Made by a program: the position numbers and the translations under genes. DNA of 64,000 nucleotides from Pirellulales bacterium. GTDB taxonomy: Bacteria > Planctomycetota > Planctomycetia > Pirellulales > UBA1268. The stretch is from NCBI GenBank assembly GCA_016779265.1, contig JADHNY010000006.1, positions 1 through 64,000 on the forward strand. The letters are read 5' to 3'. Positions 36,383-44,565 of this stretch are shown piece after piece (the stretch's first letter is position 1; the number at the start of each line of letters is the position of its first letter). The notes under the pieces were generated by a model. The model saw only the letters and a program-made list of their open reading frames with translations, did not search any database and had not been told where the DNA came from.

Positions 36383-39300
36383 TTAGCCAGCATCGCCCGC
36401 CACCCGGGCAAAGAGTGCTTCAAACTCCTCCCGAGTTCTGGTGGTCAGCTGCCGCACATCTTCTTCCAGGAGCTCTGGACGTTCGTAGCCGAGGAGATGT
36501 GCCAGTTTCTGTCGCTCCTCCGGCGATGCAGGAAACTCATGCCGGGCCGTGGCGTCGAGCAACCGCAATCGCCCCTCAATCGCCCGCAGCACGCGGTAGG
36601 CCGTTTCAAAAAACTCAAACGACTCCGCACGCATCAGGCCTGCCTGATGCAGGGCGACAAGACCTGCAAGTGTTTCGGTGGTCTGCAGGGAACGATCATG
36701 GCCACCAAAGACCAGCTGCATCGTCTGCACAACAAACTCAATGTCGACCACGCCGCCTGGCCCACGTTTGAGGTTCGTCGCGGCGGCTCCCTGTTCCATC
36801 CGGTATCGCATCGCACGAATCGTCTCAATCGCCTCTGGATTCCAGTCGTGGCCGTACGCCACCCGCTGGATGATCAGCTCAACACGCTGGCGTGCCTCAT
36901 CTGAGCCCACAACTACCCGCGCCTTTGTGAGAGCCTGACGCTCCCAGAGCGCAGCCGACCCATCTTCGGCGAAATACCGCTCGAAGGCGTCGAGCGATGT
37001 GGCCGCTCCGCCACTCTTACCGCCGGGCCTGAGCCGAGAATCCATCTCGTAGAGACGTCCGTGTGGCCCGAAGGTCGTGGCCGCCTTCATCACCTTCTGA
37101 GCTAAGGTGCCGAAGAAATGGGCGTTGGTGGTCGTTTCGGTGCTGCGTCGGCTGCGTCGTGCGGGAAACGTGCTGCCGTCATGGTCGTAGAGAAAGATCA
37201 GATCCACATCGCTGTGGTAGTTCATCTCGCGACCGCCAAACTTGCCCATTGCCAGCACCACGAGACCGGCCCGGCCACCCTCTTCGGGCCCTTCCCCGAT
37301 CGTCGGCTCTCCCAGCCTTTCGATCAGTCGAGCCTCTTCATGACCGACGATCCACGAGAGAACCGCCTCAGCAACGCCGGTCAGCGTGTGCGTTGTGGCA
37401 GTGACGTCTTGCTTGCCGAGAATGTCACCAACCCCCACACGCAGCTGCTGTGAAGCTTTGAATGCATGCAGGATCGGCTCCGGGTCGACGGCCCCCCGAC
37501 ACCAGTCGCCGAGCATCTCACGGAGTTCCTCAGACGTCGGGAGCCGGCCCACAAGCAGACTATCGAGCAGCTCGTCGATCATGCCCGGATGACTGACGAG
37601 CAGCCCCGAGAGATAGGTGCTTGAAGCACACAGCCGCACATACAGGTCGAGCGACCGCGGGTGCACGCTCAGCAGTTCCCAGAGCACGCCTTTGCCGCCA
37701 AGTGACTCGCTGACGCGTGCCAGATTGACCAGCGTGGCATCTGGATCTGGCGTCGTCCCGATCGCCGCTAAGAGCCGTGGGGCAATCGCAGCCAAGAAGT
37801 GCCGACACCGCTGCGTGGAGAGGAAGCGGACCTTCTCCTCGGCGAGCGAGCAGAGACAACGAAAGGCCGCTGCCGTGTCGCGAAAGCCATGGCGACCGAG
37901 CAGCTCGTCAACGCGGTCAGCCGGGGGCGCCGGATCGAGCACAAGATCAGTCTCGGGCTCCGGCTCCTCATCGCCCGGAAACGCGTCATGGAGCAGATGG
38001 TCGAGAATGGTGCGATTGAGGTGAGTTGCCTCATGCAGCTCGCGGTTGAACGCGGCAAGCCCGTCGTCTCCTCGCGGGAAACCCATCCGCACCGCGAGCG
38101 CTTCGCGAGCGGCCTGCGTTTCTGGAATGGCGTGCGTCTGCGTGTCGAACAGGATCTGCAGCCGATGCTCGACCGTCCGCAGAAACGTGTAGGTCCGTTC
38201 GAGAAGTTCCCGTTCCTTGTCGGTCAGCCCACCCGACCCGGCGAGGCGGCGGATCGCCTCCAGCGTGTTTCCGGTGCGAACCTCGGGAGTGTCACCGCCA
38301 TTGAGCAGCTGCAAAAACTGGATCGTGGTCTCCACGTCCCGGATGCCACCTCGGCCCACCTTCACATCCCGGTCGTTCTCGCCTTCGCGAATCGCTCGCT
38401 GCTCGATCCGCCGCTTAAGTGCTTTGATGCCACTGATGTCGGCGCGGGTCAGCCAACGCCGGTAGATCCAGGGCTCCAGATTCGTTAGCAGCTGCTCACC
38501 CAGGGGCACATCTCCCGCGACGACTCGCGCCTTAATCCAGGCCTGCCGCTCCCAGGTCCGTCCGAGCGTGTCGTAGTAGTGCAGCATGGCCTCCAAGGGC
38601 ATCACCACCGGTCCCGACGCCCCATGCGGACGCAGCCGCAGATCAACGCGATAGCCGATCCCAAGATCGGTCGGCTCCGAAAGCAGTCGCGCCGCTTCGG
38701 TGACCACCCGCTCGAAGAACTCTGTCGTGCTCGCAGAGCGAGGCCCCTCCGTGCGGCCCTCTCCGCTGGAGACAAACACCAGATCGATGTCGCTGGAGTA
38801 GTTGAGCTCCACGCCTCCAAGCTTCCCCAGGGCCAGCACTGCCAACCGGGCTCGACCACCAGATTCATCACGAGGCTCACCCCGTTGCACCGCGACGCGT
38901 CGCCATGCCACATCGACAGCGGCGGCGATCATCGCATCGGCGAGGTGCGAGATCTGAGCGACCACCACTTCAAGCCGTTGTCCAACCACGATGTCGCCAT
39001 AGGCGATCCGCAGCGTTTCACGTCGCTTGAAGCGACGCAGCACCGACATCACTGCATCGACATCAGTCACCACGGCAATTTCAGACGCGAGTTCCGCGAT
39101 CACCGCCTCTCGCTTGACGGGCCGACCTTCCCCCAGCCGCACCTCCTCCCAGGCCTCGGGATCGCTGATCACAATCAGGGCTAGGTGCGGACTCGCAGCG
39201 AGGATTTTCATCAGGATCGCCAGCGCTTCTGGATCACGTTGAAACAGAGCAGCTTCCGCGATCGGGCTGCGAACAGCATGGAGATACCGTTCAAGCGCCC

Positions 39301-39511
39301 GCAACGCCGCATCCGGGGCGGGCAGGGTTGGCAGCAGGCGAGAGAGACTCTCGACAAGGCTACGAACGAGATCGAGCGGTATGCCTGCAGTCGCGATCGA
39401 AATCAGAGCCGACGAGGCAGAAGCTGGTTCCGTAAGACCTACTGACGCTCCCCAGGCTGCAGCGGCCAGGGGATCCTCAAGCAGAGCACGGACGTCAGAC
39501 TCGGTTGGCAT
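36383..39511 (-). CDS. glnE: Bifunctional glutamine synthetase adenylyltransferase/adenylyl-removing enzyme
   Basis: GlnE controls glutamine synthetase by adding and removing AMP in response to nitrogen status, acting with PII proteins. The start at 39511 (MPTESDVRALL) gives 1,042 residues; the track start adds 68 residues lying inside miaB. Two nucleotidyltransferase domains are visible. The adenylyl-removing half has LGKLGGVELNYSSDIDLVFV (about residue 230-250) and the adenylylating half has MGKFGGREMNYHSDVDLIFLYD (about 755-777). Linkers such as GRGGIRDVETTIQFLQL and GPGGVVDIEFVVQTMQL are diagnostic repeats. The start overlaps the end of miaB by 17 bases, so the two are coupled. Confidence 0.97.
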   Translation of the reverse strand: MPTESDVRALLEDPLAAAAWGASVGLTEPASASSALISIATAGIPLDLVRSLVESLSRLLPTLPAPDAALRALERYLHAVRSPIAEAALFQRDPEALAILMKILAASPHLALIVISDPEAWEEVRLGEGRPVKREAVIAELASEIAVVTDVDAVMSVLRRFKRRETLRIAYGDIVVGQRLEVVVAQISHLADAMIAAAVDVAWRRVAVQRGEPRDESGGRARLAVLALGKLGGVELNYSSDIDLVFVSSGEGRTEGPRSASTTEFFERVVTEAARLLSEPTDLGIGYRVDLRLRPHGASGPVVMPLEAMLHYYDTLGRTWERQAWIKARVVAGDVPLGEQLLTNLEPWIYRRWLTRADISGIKALKRRIEQRAIREGENDRDVKVGRGGIRDVETTIQFLQLLNGGDTPEVRTGNTLEAIRRLAGSGGLTDKERELLERTYTFLRTVEHRLQILFDTQTHAIPETQAAREALAVRMGFPRGDDGLAAFNRELHEATHLNRTILDHLLHDAFPGDEEPEPETDLVLDPAPPADRVDELLGRHGFRDTAAAFRCLCSLAEEKVRFLSTQRCRHFLAAIAPRLLAAIGTTPDPDATLVNLARVSESLGGKGVLWELLSVHPRSLDLYVRLCASSTYLSGLLVSHPGMIDELLDSLLVGRLPTSEELREMLGDWCRGAVDPEPILHAFKASQQLRVGVGDILGKQDVTATTHTLTGVAEAVLSWIVGHEEARLIERLGEPTIGEGPEEGGRAGLVVLAMGKFGGREMNYHSDVDLIFLYDHDGSTFPARRSRRSTETTTNAHFFGTLAQKVMKAATTFGPHGRLYEMDSRLRPGGKSGGAATSLDAFERYFAEDGSAALWERQALTKARVVVGSDEARQRVELIIQRVAYGHDWNPEAIETIRAMRYRMEQGAAATNLKRGPGGVVDIEFVVQTMQLVFGGHDRSLQTTETLAGLVALHQAGLMRAESFEFFETAYRVLRAIEGRLRLLDATARHEFPASPEERQKLAHLLGYERPELLEEDVRQLTTRTREEFEALFARVAGDAG

Positions 39512-41051
39512 GTCCTGCCTGTTTTGGGCTCTCGGAGGCCTGCTTCGAAGCGTCCGTCTTGGCCGCAGCGGAGTCCTCCGCTGCTCTTGGCAGCGAGATG
39601 GAATGCATGAGAGGCTCGTCAGCCACCTGGCCTGGCGGCGTGCCTTCGATCGCCAGCGAGCCAGACACCGCCCATGGACCGGCGGCAAGAATATCGACGT
39701 CCACGATTCGGCCAATCAGCCGGCGTGGTGCATCAAACACGACGATGCGATCACACATCGTGCGACCGGAAAGCTGGAGTGTGTCGTCCGCAGCAGGTTC
39801 GGAGGCATGACCCTCGAGCTGCTTTTCATCACGACGGCTCACACCCTCAACAAGAACCTGCTGGCGGCTGCCTACGAGGGGCAGATTGCCGGCCATGCTG
39901 GCTTCCGTCTGGGCATCGAGCAGAAGACGATGCCGAGCCTTCTTCACCGATTCCGGAACATCATCCGGCTGCCGCTGGTAGGCCTTCGTGCCCGGCCGTG
40001 GGCTGTACTTAAAGATGAAGCTGTTCTTAAAACGCAGGTCCTGCACCAGCTTGAGCATCCGCTCGAACTCTTCATCCGTCTCGCCGCAGAAGCCCACGAT
40101 GAAGTCGCTCGTCACCGCCGCATGCGGGATCGCCTCCATCATGCGCCCGTGCATCTCGAGGTATTCACCGATCGTGTAGCCACGCTTCATTCTTTTGAGA
40201 ACGTTGTCACAGCCGTGCTGAGCGGGCACATGCAGGTAGTGGCAGACCTTCGGCAGATCACGAACCGCATGGATCAGATCATCGGTCATGTCACGCGGAT
40301 AGTTGGTGACAAACCGGATACGGTCGAGGCCATCAATCGCATCAAGATCGATCAGGAGATCAGCGAGCCGGGTCGTGCGGCCACCATCGCTCCAGCGGTA
40401 GGAGTTCACCGTCTGGCCGATGAGCGTGATCTCTCGACAGCCTTCGTCGACCAGCTTCTTCGCCTCAGCCAAGATCGCTGCTGGCGGGCGGGCCTGTTCC
40501 GGCCCACGAACCCGCGGGACGACGCAAAACGCGCAGAACTTGTCGCAGCCCGTCTGCGTGCGGATGAACGCCTGAAACGGAGTCGGCCGCATCTGCGGAT
40601 CGCGGTCTGGGTCGTAGCTCTCAAAACTCCGAGCCACGCTCTCACGGTTTCCCGCGGTCCGGTCGAGGCTGACCTCGATCATCGGACCACTCCCAGCCAA
40701 CACACCGTTGATCAGAGATGGCACGCGATGCAGCTGGCCAGGACCGACGACGAGATCGACCCAGGGGGCACGCTTCCGCACCAGCTCCTGGTCTTTCTGC
40801 GCCATGCAGCCGAGCACACCAACGACCAGATCAGGCCGCTTCGCCTTCTCTGCCCGCACGCGGCCAAGGGCAGAGTAGACCTTGTCTTCCGCATGCTGAC
40901 GCACACTGCAGGTGTTGTAGAAGACAGCATCGGCCTCCGCAGGGCTGGCGGCTATCTGCCAGCCTTGCCGGCGCAGGGCTGCCACCACGAGCTCGCTGTC
41001 GAGCACGTTCATCTGGCAGCCCACGGTGTCGATCCAGAGTCGGCGAGTCAT
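39495..41051 (-). CDS. miaB: tRNA-2-methylthio-N6-dimethylallyladenosine synthase MiaB
   Basis: MiaB is a radical SAM enzyme that methylthiolates A37 of tRNAs. The start at 41051 (MTRRLWIDTVGCQMN) is the family opening. The first [4Fe-4S] cluster uses Cys in TVGCQMN, FYNTCSVR and VLGCMAQ. The radical SAM cysteines are in CDKFCAFCVVPRVRG (about residues 166-173). QTVNSYRW and DFIVGFCGETDEEF are also typical. A C-terminal TRAM domain (QQVLVEGVSRRDEKQLEG, RTMCDRIVVF) is present, followed by a hydrophilic tail that overlaps glnE. The length of 518 residues is slightly long because of that tail. Confidence 0.97.
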   Translation of the reverse strand: MTRRLWIDTVGCQMNVLDSELVVAALRRQGWQIAASPAEADAVFYNTCSVRQHAEDKVYSALGRVRAEKAKRPDLVVGVLGCMAQKDQELVRKRAPWVDLVVGPGQLHRVPSLINGVLAGSGPMIEVSLDRTAGNRESVARSFESYDPDRDPQMRPTPFQAFIRTQTGCDKFCAFCVVPRVRGPEQARPPAAILAEAKKLVDEGCREITLIGQTVNSYRWSDGGRTTRLADLLIDLDAIDGLDRIRFVTNYPRDMTDDLIHAVRDLPKVCHYLHVPAQHGCDNVLKRMKRGYTIGEYLEMHGRMMEAIPHAAVTSDFIVGFCGETDEEFERMLKLVQDLRFKNSFIFKYSPRPGTKAYQRQPDDVPESVKKARHRLLLDAQTEASMAGNLPLVGSRQQVLVEGVSRRDEKQLEGHASEPAADDTLQLSGRTMCDRIVVFDAPRRLIGRIVDVDILAAGPWAVSGSLAIEGTPPGQVADEPLMHSISLPRAAEDSAAAKTDASKQASESPKQAGHANRV

Positions 41052-41097
41052 GCTGCTGATTCTAAAGCGTTTTTCAGTTTGGTGGAGGGCAGCAGGC

Positions 41098-42105
41098 CTA
41101 CGACGGGCCGCCTGCGTCGAATCCCAGCCGACAGCCCTCTCGCAGGCTGCTGCCACGCAGATATTCACCGGCCGTCATCAGCCGTCGACCTTCCGGCACA
41201 AGCTGCCGAATGACCAGCGTGGTTCCCTGGCCACAGGCCACGGTCACGCTTCCGGGCTCTGCCCGATCGACTGCCAGAACGGTGCCGGCCTCAGTGTCGG
41301 CGGCAGGAGGGTCGCCAACGGTCACGTCTACTAGCACGAGGCGTTGTGGCGCGGCACCCTCGGGAGCAAAGAAGGTCGCAAGGCGTGGCCAAGGATCGAG
41401 GGCTCGTCGTCGCCGTTCAAGCTCGTCCGCAGGCCTGGCCCAGTCCACCAGCCCGCAGGCCTTTGTCAGCCGGGGTGCGCGTGTCACGAGCTGAGGATCC
41501 TGCCGCGTACCCACATCGCCTCCGTCAGCGGCCGCCACCGCATCGATTGCTGCGAGCACCTGCTCCCCGCCGTCAGCAGCGAGCCGCTCCTCCAGCGTGG
41601 CAGCGGTGTCGTCGACCGCGATCGGCTGCTCACGACTGACGATCACGGCCCCCGCGTCGAGACGCGGCGACATCCGGATCACGCACACGCCGGTGGTGGC
41701 GTCGCCTTCGAGAATCGCCCACTGCACCGGCGCTGCCCCCCGATGCCGCGGCAGCAGCGACCCATGCAGGTTGATGCCGCCATACCGAGCGACCGCCAGC
41801 GTGTCAGCAGCCAAGATCTGGCCGTAGTCGCATACCACCAGCAGGTCTGGCTGCAGCGCGGCCAGCTGCTCGCAGACGTCTGCCGCGTTGATGTCTGGCG
41901 GGGCGAGCACGCTCATGCCCGCCTGCTCTGCTGCGAGCCTCATCGGATTTGGCGGCGGCCGCCTGCCGCGAGTCACGCGATCCGGCCGAGTGACCACCGC
42001 CACAATCTCGTGAGCTGACGCCACCAGAGAGCGAAACATCGGCACAGCAAACGGACCGGTGCCCATCACCACCAGCCGCAGGGGCCTCGTTGCAGTCTCA
42101 GGCAT
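41098..42105 (-). CDS. fmt: Methionyl-tRNA formyltransferase
   Basis: Fmt formylates initiator Met-tRNA. The start at 42105 (MPETATRPLRLVVMGTGPFAVP) follows GGGGAG; the GTG at 42126 is an alternative adding seven residues. The Asn-His catalytic motif is GINLHGSLLPRHRGAAPVQWAI, and the third catalytic residue is the Asp in MSPRLDAGAV. The C-terminal OB-fold domain includes QPIAV...RLTKACGLVDWARPADELERRRRAL. The length of 335 residues is standard. It lies 35 bases downstream of def, the classic pairing. Confidence 0.96.
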   Translation of the reverse strand: MPETATRPLRLVVMGTGPFAVPMFRSLVASAHEIVAVVTRPDRVTRGRRPPPNPMRLAAEQAGMSVLAPPDINAADVCEQLAALQPDLLVVCDYGQILAADTLAVARYGGINLHGSLLPRHRGAAPVQWAILEGDATTGVCVIRMSPRLDAGAVIVSREQPIAVDDTAATLEERLAADGGEQVLAAIDAVAAADGGDVGTRQDPQLVTRAPRLTKACGLVDWARPADELERRRRALDPWPRLATFFAPEGAAPQRLVLVDVTVGDPPAADTEAGTVLAVDRAEPGSVTVACGQGTTLVIRQLVPEGRRLMTAGEYLRGSSLREGCRLGFDAGGPS

Positions 42106-42140
42106 ACGCGAGGATCTCCCCTTCACGAAACATGGCGTGG

Positions 42141-42791
42141 TCAGGCCTGGCAGCGAACCCGTTCCAGGGCATCGAGCCGTGCCACGATCTGCCGATCGTT
42201 GGGCAGTTCTCCGCGAGCCTGCATGCCAGCAAAGATTTCTCGAAAGCCATCGAGGGCCCGCTCCGCTTCCATCGCTGAGGCTTCGGAGAGCCGGTCGGTA
42301 AACAGGCGGCCTTCGATGTGGTCAAACTCGTGCTGCACCACGCGAGCAAGAAAGCCATCGAGGTCAGCATCGATCACCTCGCCGGCCAAGCTGTAGGCCT
42401 TCACCCGCACCCGTTCGGGCCGACGGACATCCATCCGCACGCCAGGCAGGCTTAAGCAGCCCTCTTCCTGCAAGGCGGTGCCGCGTGGCCGGCTCAGCTG
42501 CGGATTGATAAACACGAGTTCTTCGCCCGCGTCTGGCCGCCCTTCGGTGTTCACGATAAACAACCGGTACGGCAGGGCCACCTGGTTGGCCGCCAGCCCC
42601 ACGCCCTGCTCGGCGTACATGATTTCGAACATCTGCCGCACCGCATCTCGCAGCTCGTCGTCGATGCGGACCACCGGCCTGGAGACACGCCGCAGGGCTG
42701 GATGCGGATACTCCACCAGTTCCAGCTGTCCGATCGCAGCGTCGGGGCCTTCATCAGCCGAGTCGGCGGCATGTGCGGAAGAATCGTTCAT
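42141..42791 (-). CDS. def: Peptide deformylase
   Basis: The metalloenzyme removes the N-formyl group from nascent proteins. All three motifs are present: GVGLAANQV (about residue 62-70), EGCLSLP (about 110-116) with the metal-binding Cys, and QHEFDHIEG (about 153-161) with the catalytic Glu and two metal-binding His. The 216-residue product has a Ser/Ala/Asp-rich leader of about 25 residues. It is upstream of fmt in a two-gene unit for formyl-methionine handling and divergent from pgpA. Confidence 0.97.
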   Translation of the reverse strand: MNDSSAHAADSADEGPDAAIGQLELVEYPHPALRRVSRPVVRIDDELRDAVRQMFEIMYAEQGVGLAANQVALPYRLFIVNTEGRPDAGEELVFINPQLSRPRGTALQEEGCLSLPGVRMDVRRPERVRVKAYSLAGEVIDADLDGFLARVVQHEFDHIEGRLFTDRLSEASAMEAERALDGFREIFAGMQARGELPNDRQIVARLDALERVRCQA

Positions 42792-42934
42792 GAGACCTGT
42801 GGGGTGCGGGACGGTTGCTGAGCATGCCGCGAGCTGGCACGCACATCACTGGTAGTCTAGCGCGAAGAGTGTCGTCGTGTCGCGATCCTCTCGTCTCAGT
42901 GGCCAAAAGAACCAAAAGCGAGGATGATGCTGCC

Positions 42935-43459
42935 ATGACATCCTCACCGATCCGCTGGTCACACCCCGCTGTTGTTGCCGCCACCTGTCTCTGGCTGGGC
43001 CGGATTCCTTGGGCACCCGGCACCTGGGGAGCCGCCGCCGGGATCGGGCTGGCCGTTGTGCTTGGCCGAGCCGCGGAAGCGGTTGGCGGCGGTGCCGCGG
43101 GAGTGACTCTGGTGGCTGAGTTCGGCCTGCTCGTGCTGGTCAACGCGGTCAGCATTCCGCTCTGCACGCGGGCCGCTGAGGCGATGGGTGGAAAGAAGGA
43201 TCCTGGCGCGATCAACATCGATGAAGCCGCCAGCATGCCCCTGGCCCTGTTTGTGCTCCCACTGGCTGATCGCAGCTGGGGGGTGATGCTACTGGCATTT
43301 CTGCTGTTTCGGTTCTTCGACATCCTCAAGCCATTTCCCTGTCGCCAACTAGAACGGTTTCCTCTGGGCTGCGGCATCATGGCTGACGACTGGGGAGCTG
43401 CCGTCTGGACAGGCTGCTGCCTGGCGGTGATCTCGTTGACTGGCTGGCTCCCTGCGTAA
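42935..43459 (+). CDS. pgpA: Phosphatidylglycerophosphatase A
   Basis: PgpA is a membrane enzyme that makes phosphatidylglycerol from its phosphate. The start at 42935 (MTSSPIRWSHP) follows a GAGGA and removes 40 residues from the track ORF. The 174 residues include GRIPWAPGTWGAAAGIG, KKDPGAINIDEAASMPLAL, and FRFFDILKPFPCRQLERFPLGCGIMADDWGAAVW, the three conserved PgpA blocks. Several hydrophobic segments are consistent with an integral membrane protein. The next gene begins five bases after the stop. Confidence 0.95.
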   Translation: MTSSPIRWSHPAVVAATCLWLGRIPWAPGTWGAAAGIGLAVVLGRAAEAVGGGAAGVTLVAEFGLLVLVNAVSIPLCTRAAEAMGGKKDPGAINIDEAASMPLALFVLPLADRSWGVMLLAFLLFRFFDILKPFPCRQLERFPLGCGIMADDWGAAVWTGCCLAVISLTGWLPA

Positions 43460-43463
43460 CACC

Positions 43464-44150
43464 ATGCACATCCTCCTTCTCGACGAGCGTCTCGCCGACC
43501 GGCCGTGCCCAGACCTCGAGCCACTCCTCCCGCTGCTTGCGGTTGATGGCGTGCGGGTGTCGCTCTGCAGCCCTGCTGCCGCACCTCCAGCGACTGGCCT
43601 GCTCTCACAAAACCATGGCTGGCCGATCCGGCTTGATCAGCTTCACACGCACAGCCTGGTGAGCAGCTGGAGCGACTTTATGTCCTCACTCACGAATGAG
43701 GGCAGCAGTCTCACCACGGCAGCGGCGAGACTCACTGAGATGCAGCAGGGGCTGCTGAGAGAACTGATCCGCCGAGCGGTGACCACTGCGGTTGATGAAA
43801 CGGATGTTGACGTGATTTTCGTCTGCCAGGCAGGCATTCTCGTCGAGTTTGCGATCGAAACCGGCCCGCCGGTGGCGGCCCATGCCGACGAAGTCGATCT
43901 GGCCACCTTGGCAACCGCAGGTCGGCTCAAAGAGATCGTGGCCGCATCGCTAAGCTCCTGCGAACTTCTGGCCGCCGACACCCACGCGACTGCGTTGGCG
44001 CTTAGCACTGCCTGGATCGAGCCCGACTCCGAACGGCCGATTGAAACCTGGGGCTTCAAGGCAGGCCTCGCGACCCCGCCGCTGGAGAGCATCGCCGCCC
44101 GAATCAGGGACGCCTGCCAGACGGCACTCAGTCGCCGCTTTGCGACCTGA
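43464..44150 (+). CDS. Hypothetical protein, possibly glycosyltransferase-like fold
   Basis: The 228-residue product starts five bases after pgpA and is probably cotranscribed. The opening MHILLLDERLADRP and a later VIFVCQAGILVEFAIETGPPVAAHADEVD resemble the N-terminal Rossmann half of GT-B glycosyltransferases, as does SCELLAADTHATALAL. No C-terminal nucleotide-sugar domain follows, so it would be half an enzyme or a different fold. The final 23 bases overlap the convergent gene at 44128. Function unassigned. Confidence 0.65.
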   Translation: MHILLLDERLADRPCPDLEPLLPLLAVDGVRVSLCSPAAAPPATGLLSQNHGWPIRLDQLHTHSLVSSWSDFMSSLTNEGSSLTTAAARLTEMQQGLLRELIRRAVTTAVDETDVDVIFVCQAGILVEFAIETGPPVAAHADEVDLATLATAGRLKEIVAASLSSCELLAADTHATALALSTAWIEPDSERPIETWGFKAGLATPPLESIAARIRDACQTALSRRFAT

Positions 44151-44565
44151 ACAAGCGGTCGATCTCACCCGCCTCAAGGGCATGGAGAAACGCATCGAAG
44201 TCTCGATACACGGCCTGGCTCGTAAGCTGCACGACCCAGTTGTGCACCAGCGGGGTGATCGTCACGACAACCCGTGCGTGTCGGTGTGCTTCCCACATTT
44301 CGATGGCGGTGCCCATCGATGCCTCAGGCACGTAGGCCACGAGTAGGTCGAACTCCTGGCACATCGCAACATGTCCCATGAAGACACTGCGTGCCTCTTC
44401 CAGGCCGTAGCCGATCGAGTTGGTGTGGTTAGCGTGGGGATCGTAGACTTCGGCCTGTGGCCAGCGGGCCTCGACTGCCCTGCGAAAACGATCGCGGTAG
44501 GTCTGGTCGTGGACGAGCGCGGCCACGTGTGATCCCTGCATGATCCCCGCGAGAAAAATCCGCAT
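44128..44565 (-). CDS. Nucleoside 2-deoxyribosyltransferase-like protein
   Basis: The start at 44565 (MRIFLAGIMQGSHVAALV) has GGAGA eight bases upstream; the longer track ORF is antisense to the M20 gene. The 145 residues show the Rossmann-like layout of the deoxyribosyltransferase superfamily: an IFLAG opening, YRDRFRRAVEARWPQAEVYDPHANH, then CQEFDLLVAYVPEASMGTAIEMWEAHRHARVVVTITP. The GTAxEMWEA segment corresponds to the catalytic Glu region. The substrate is unknown; it could be a nucleotide-derivative hydrolase. The start codon overlaps that of the divergent peptidase within CATG. Confidence 0.7.
   Translation of the reverse strand: MRIFLAGIMQGSHVAALVHDQTYRDRFRRAVEARWPQAEVYDPHANHTNSIGYGLEEARSVFMGHVAMCQEFDLLVAYVPEASMGTAIEMWEAHRHARVVVTITPLVHNWVVQLTSQAVYRDFDAFLHALEAGEIDRLFRSQSGD

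Noticed and set aside
39381-41213. 610-residue plus-strand ORF over glnE and miaB
   Set aside because: Antisense to miaB; the plus frame shows no recognisable protein motif.
42754-43608. 284-residue minus-strand ORF
   Set aside because: Antisense to pgpA; no domain features.
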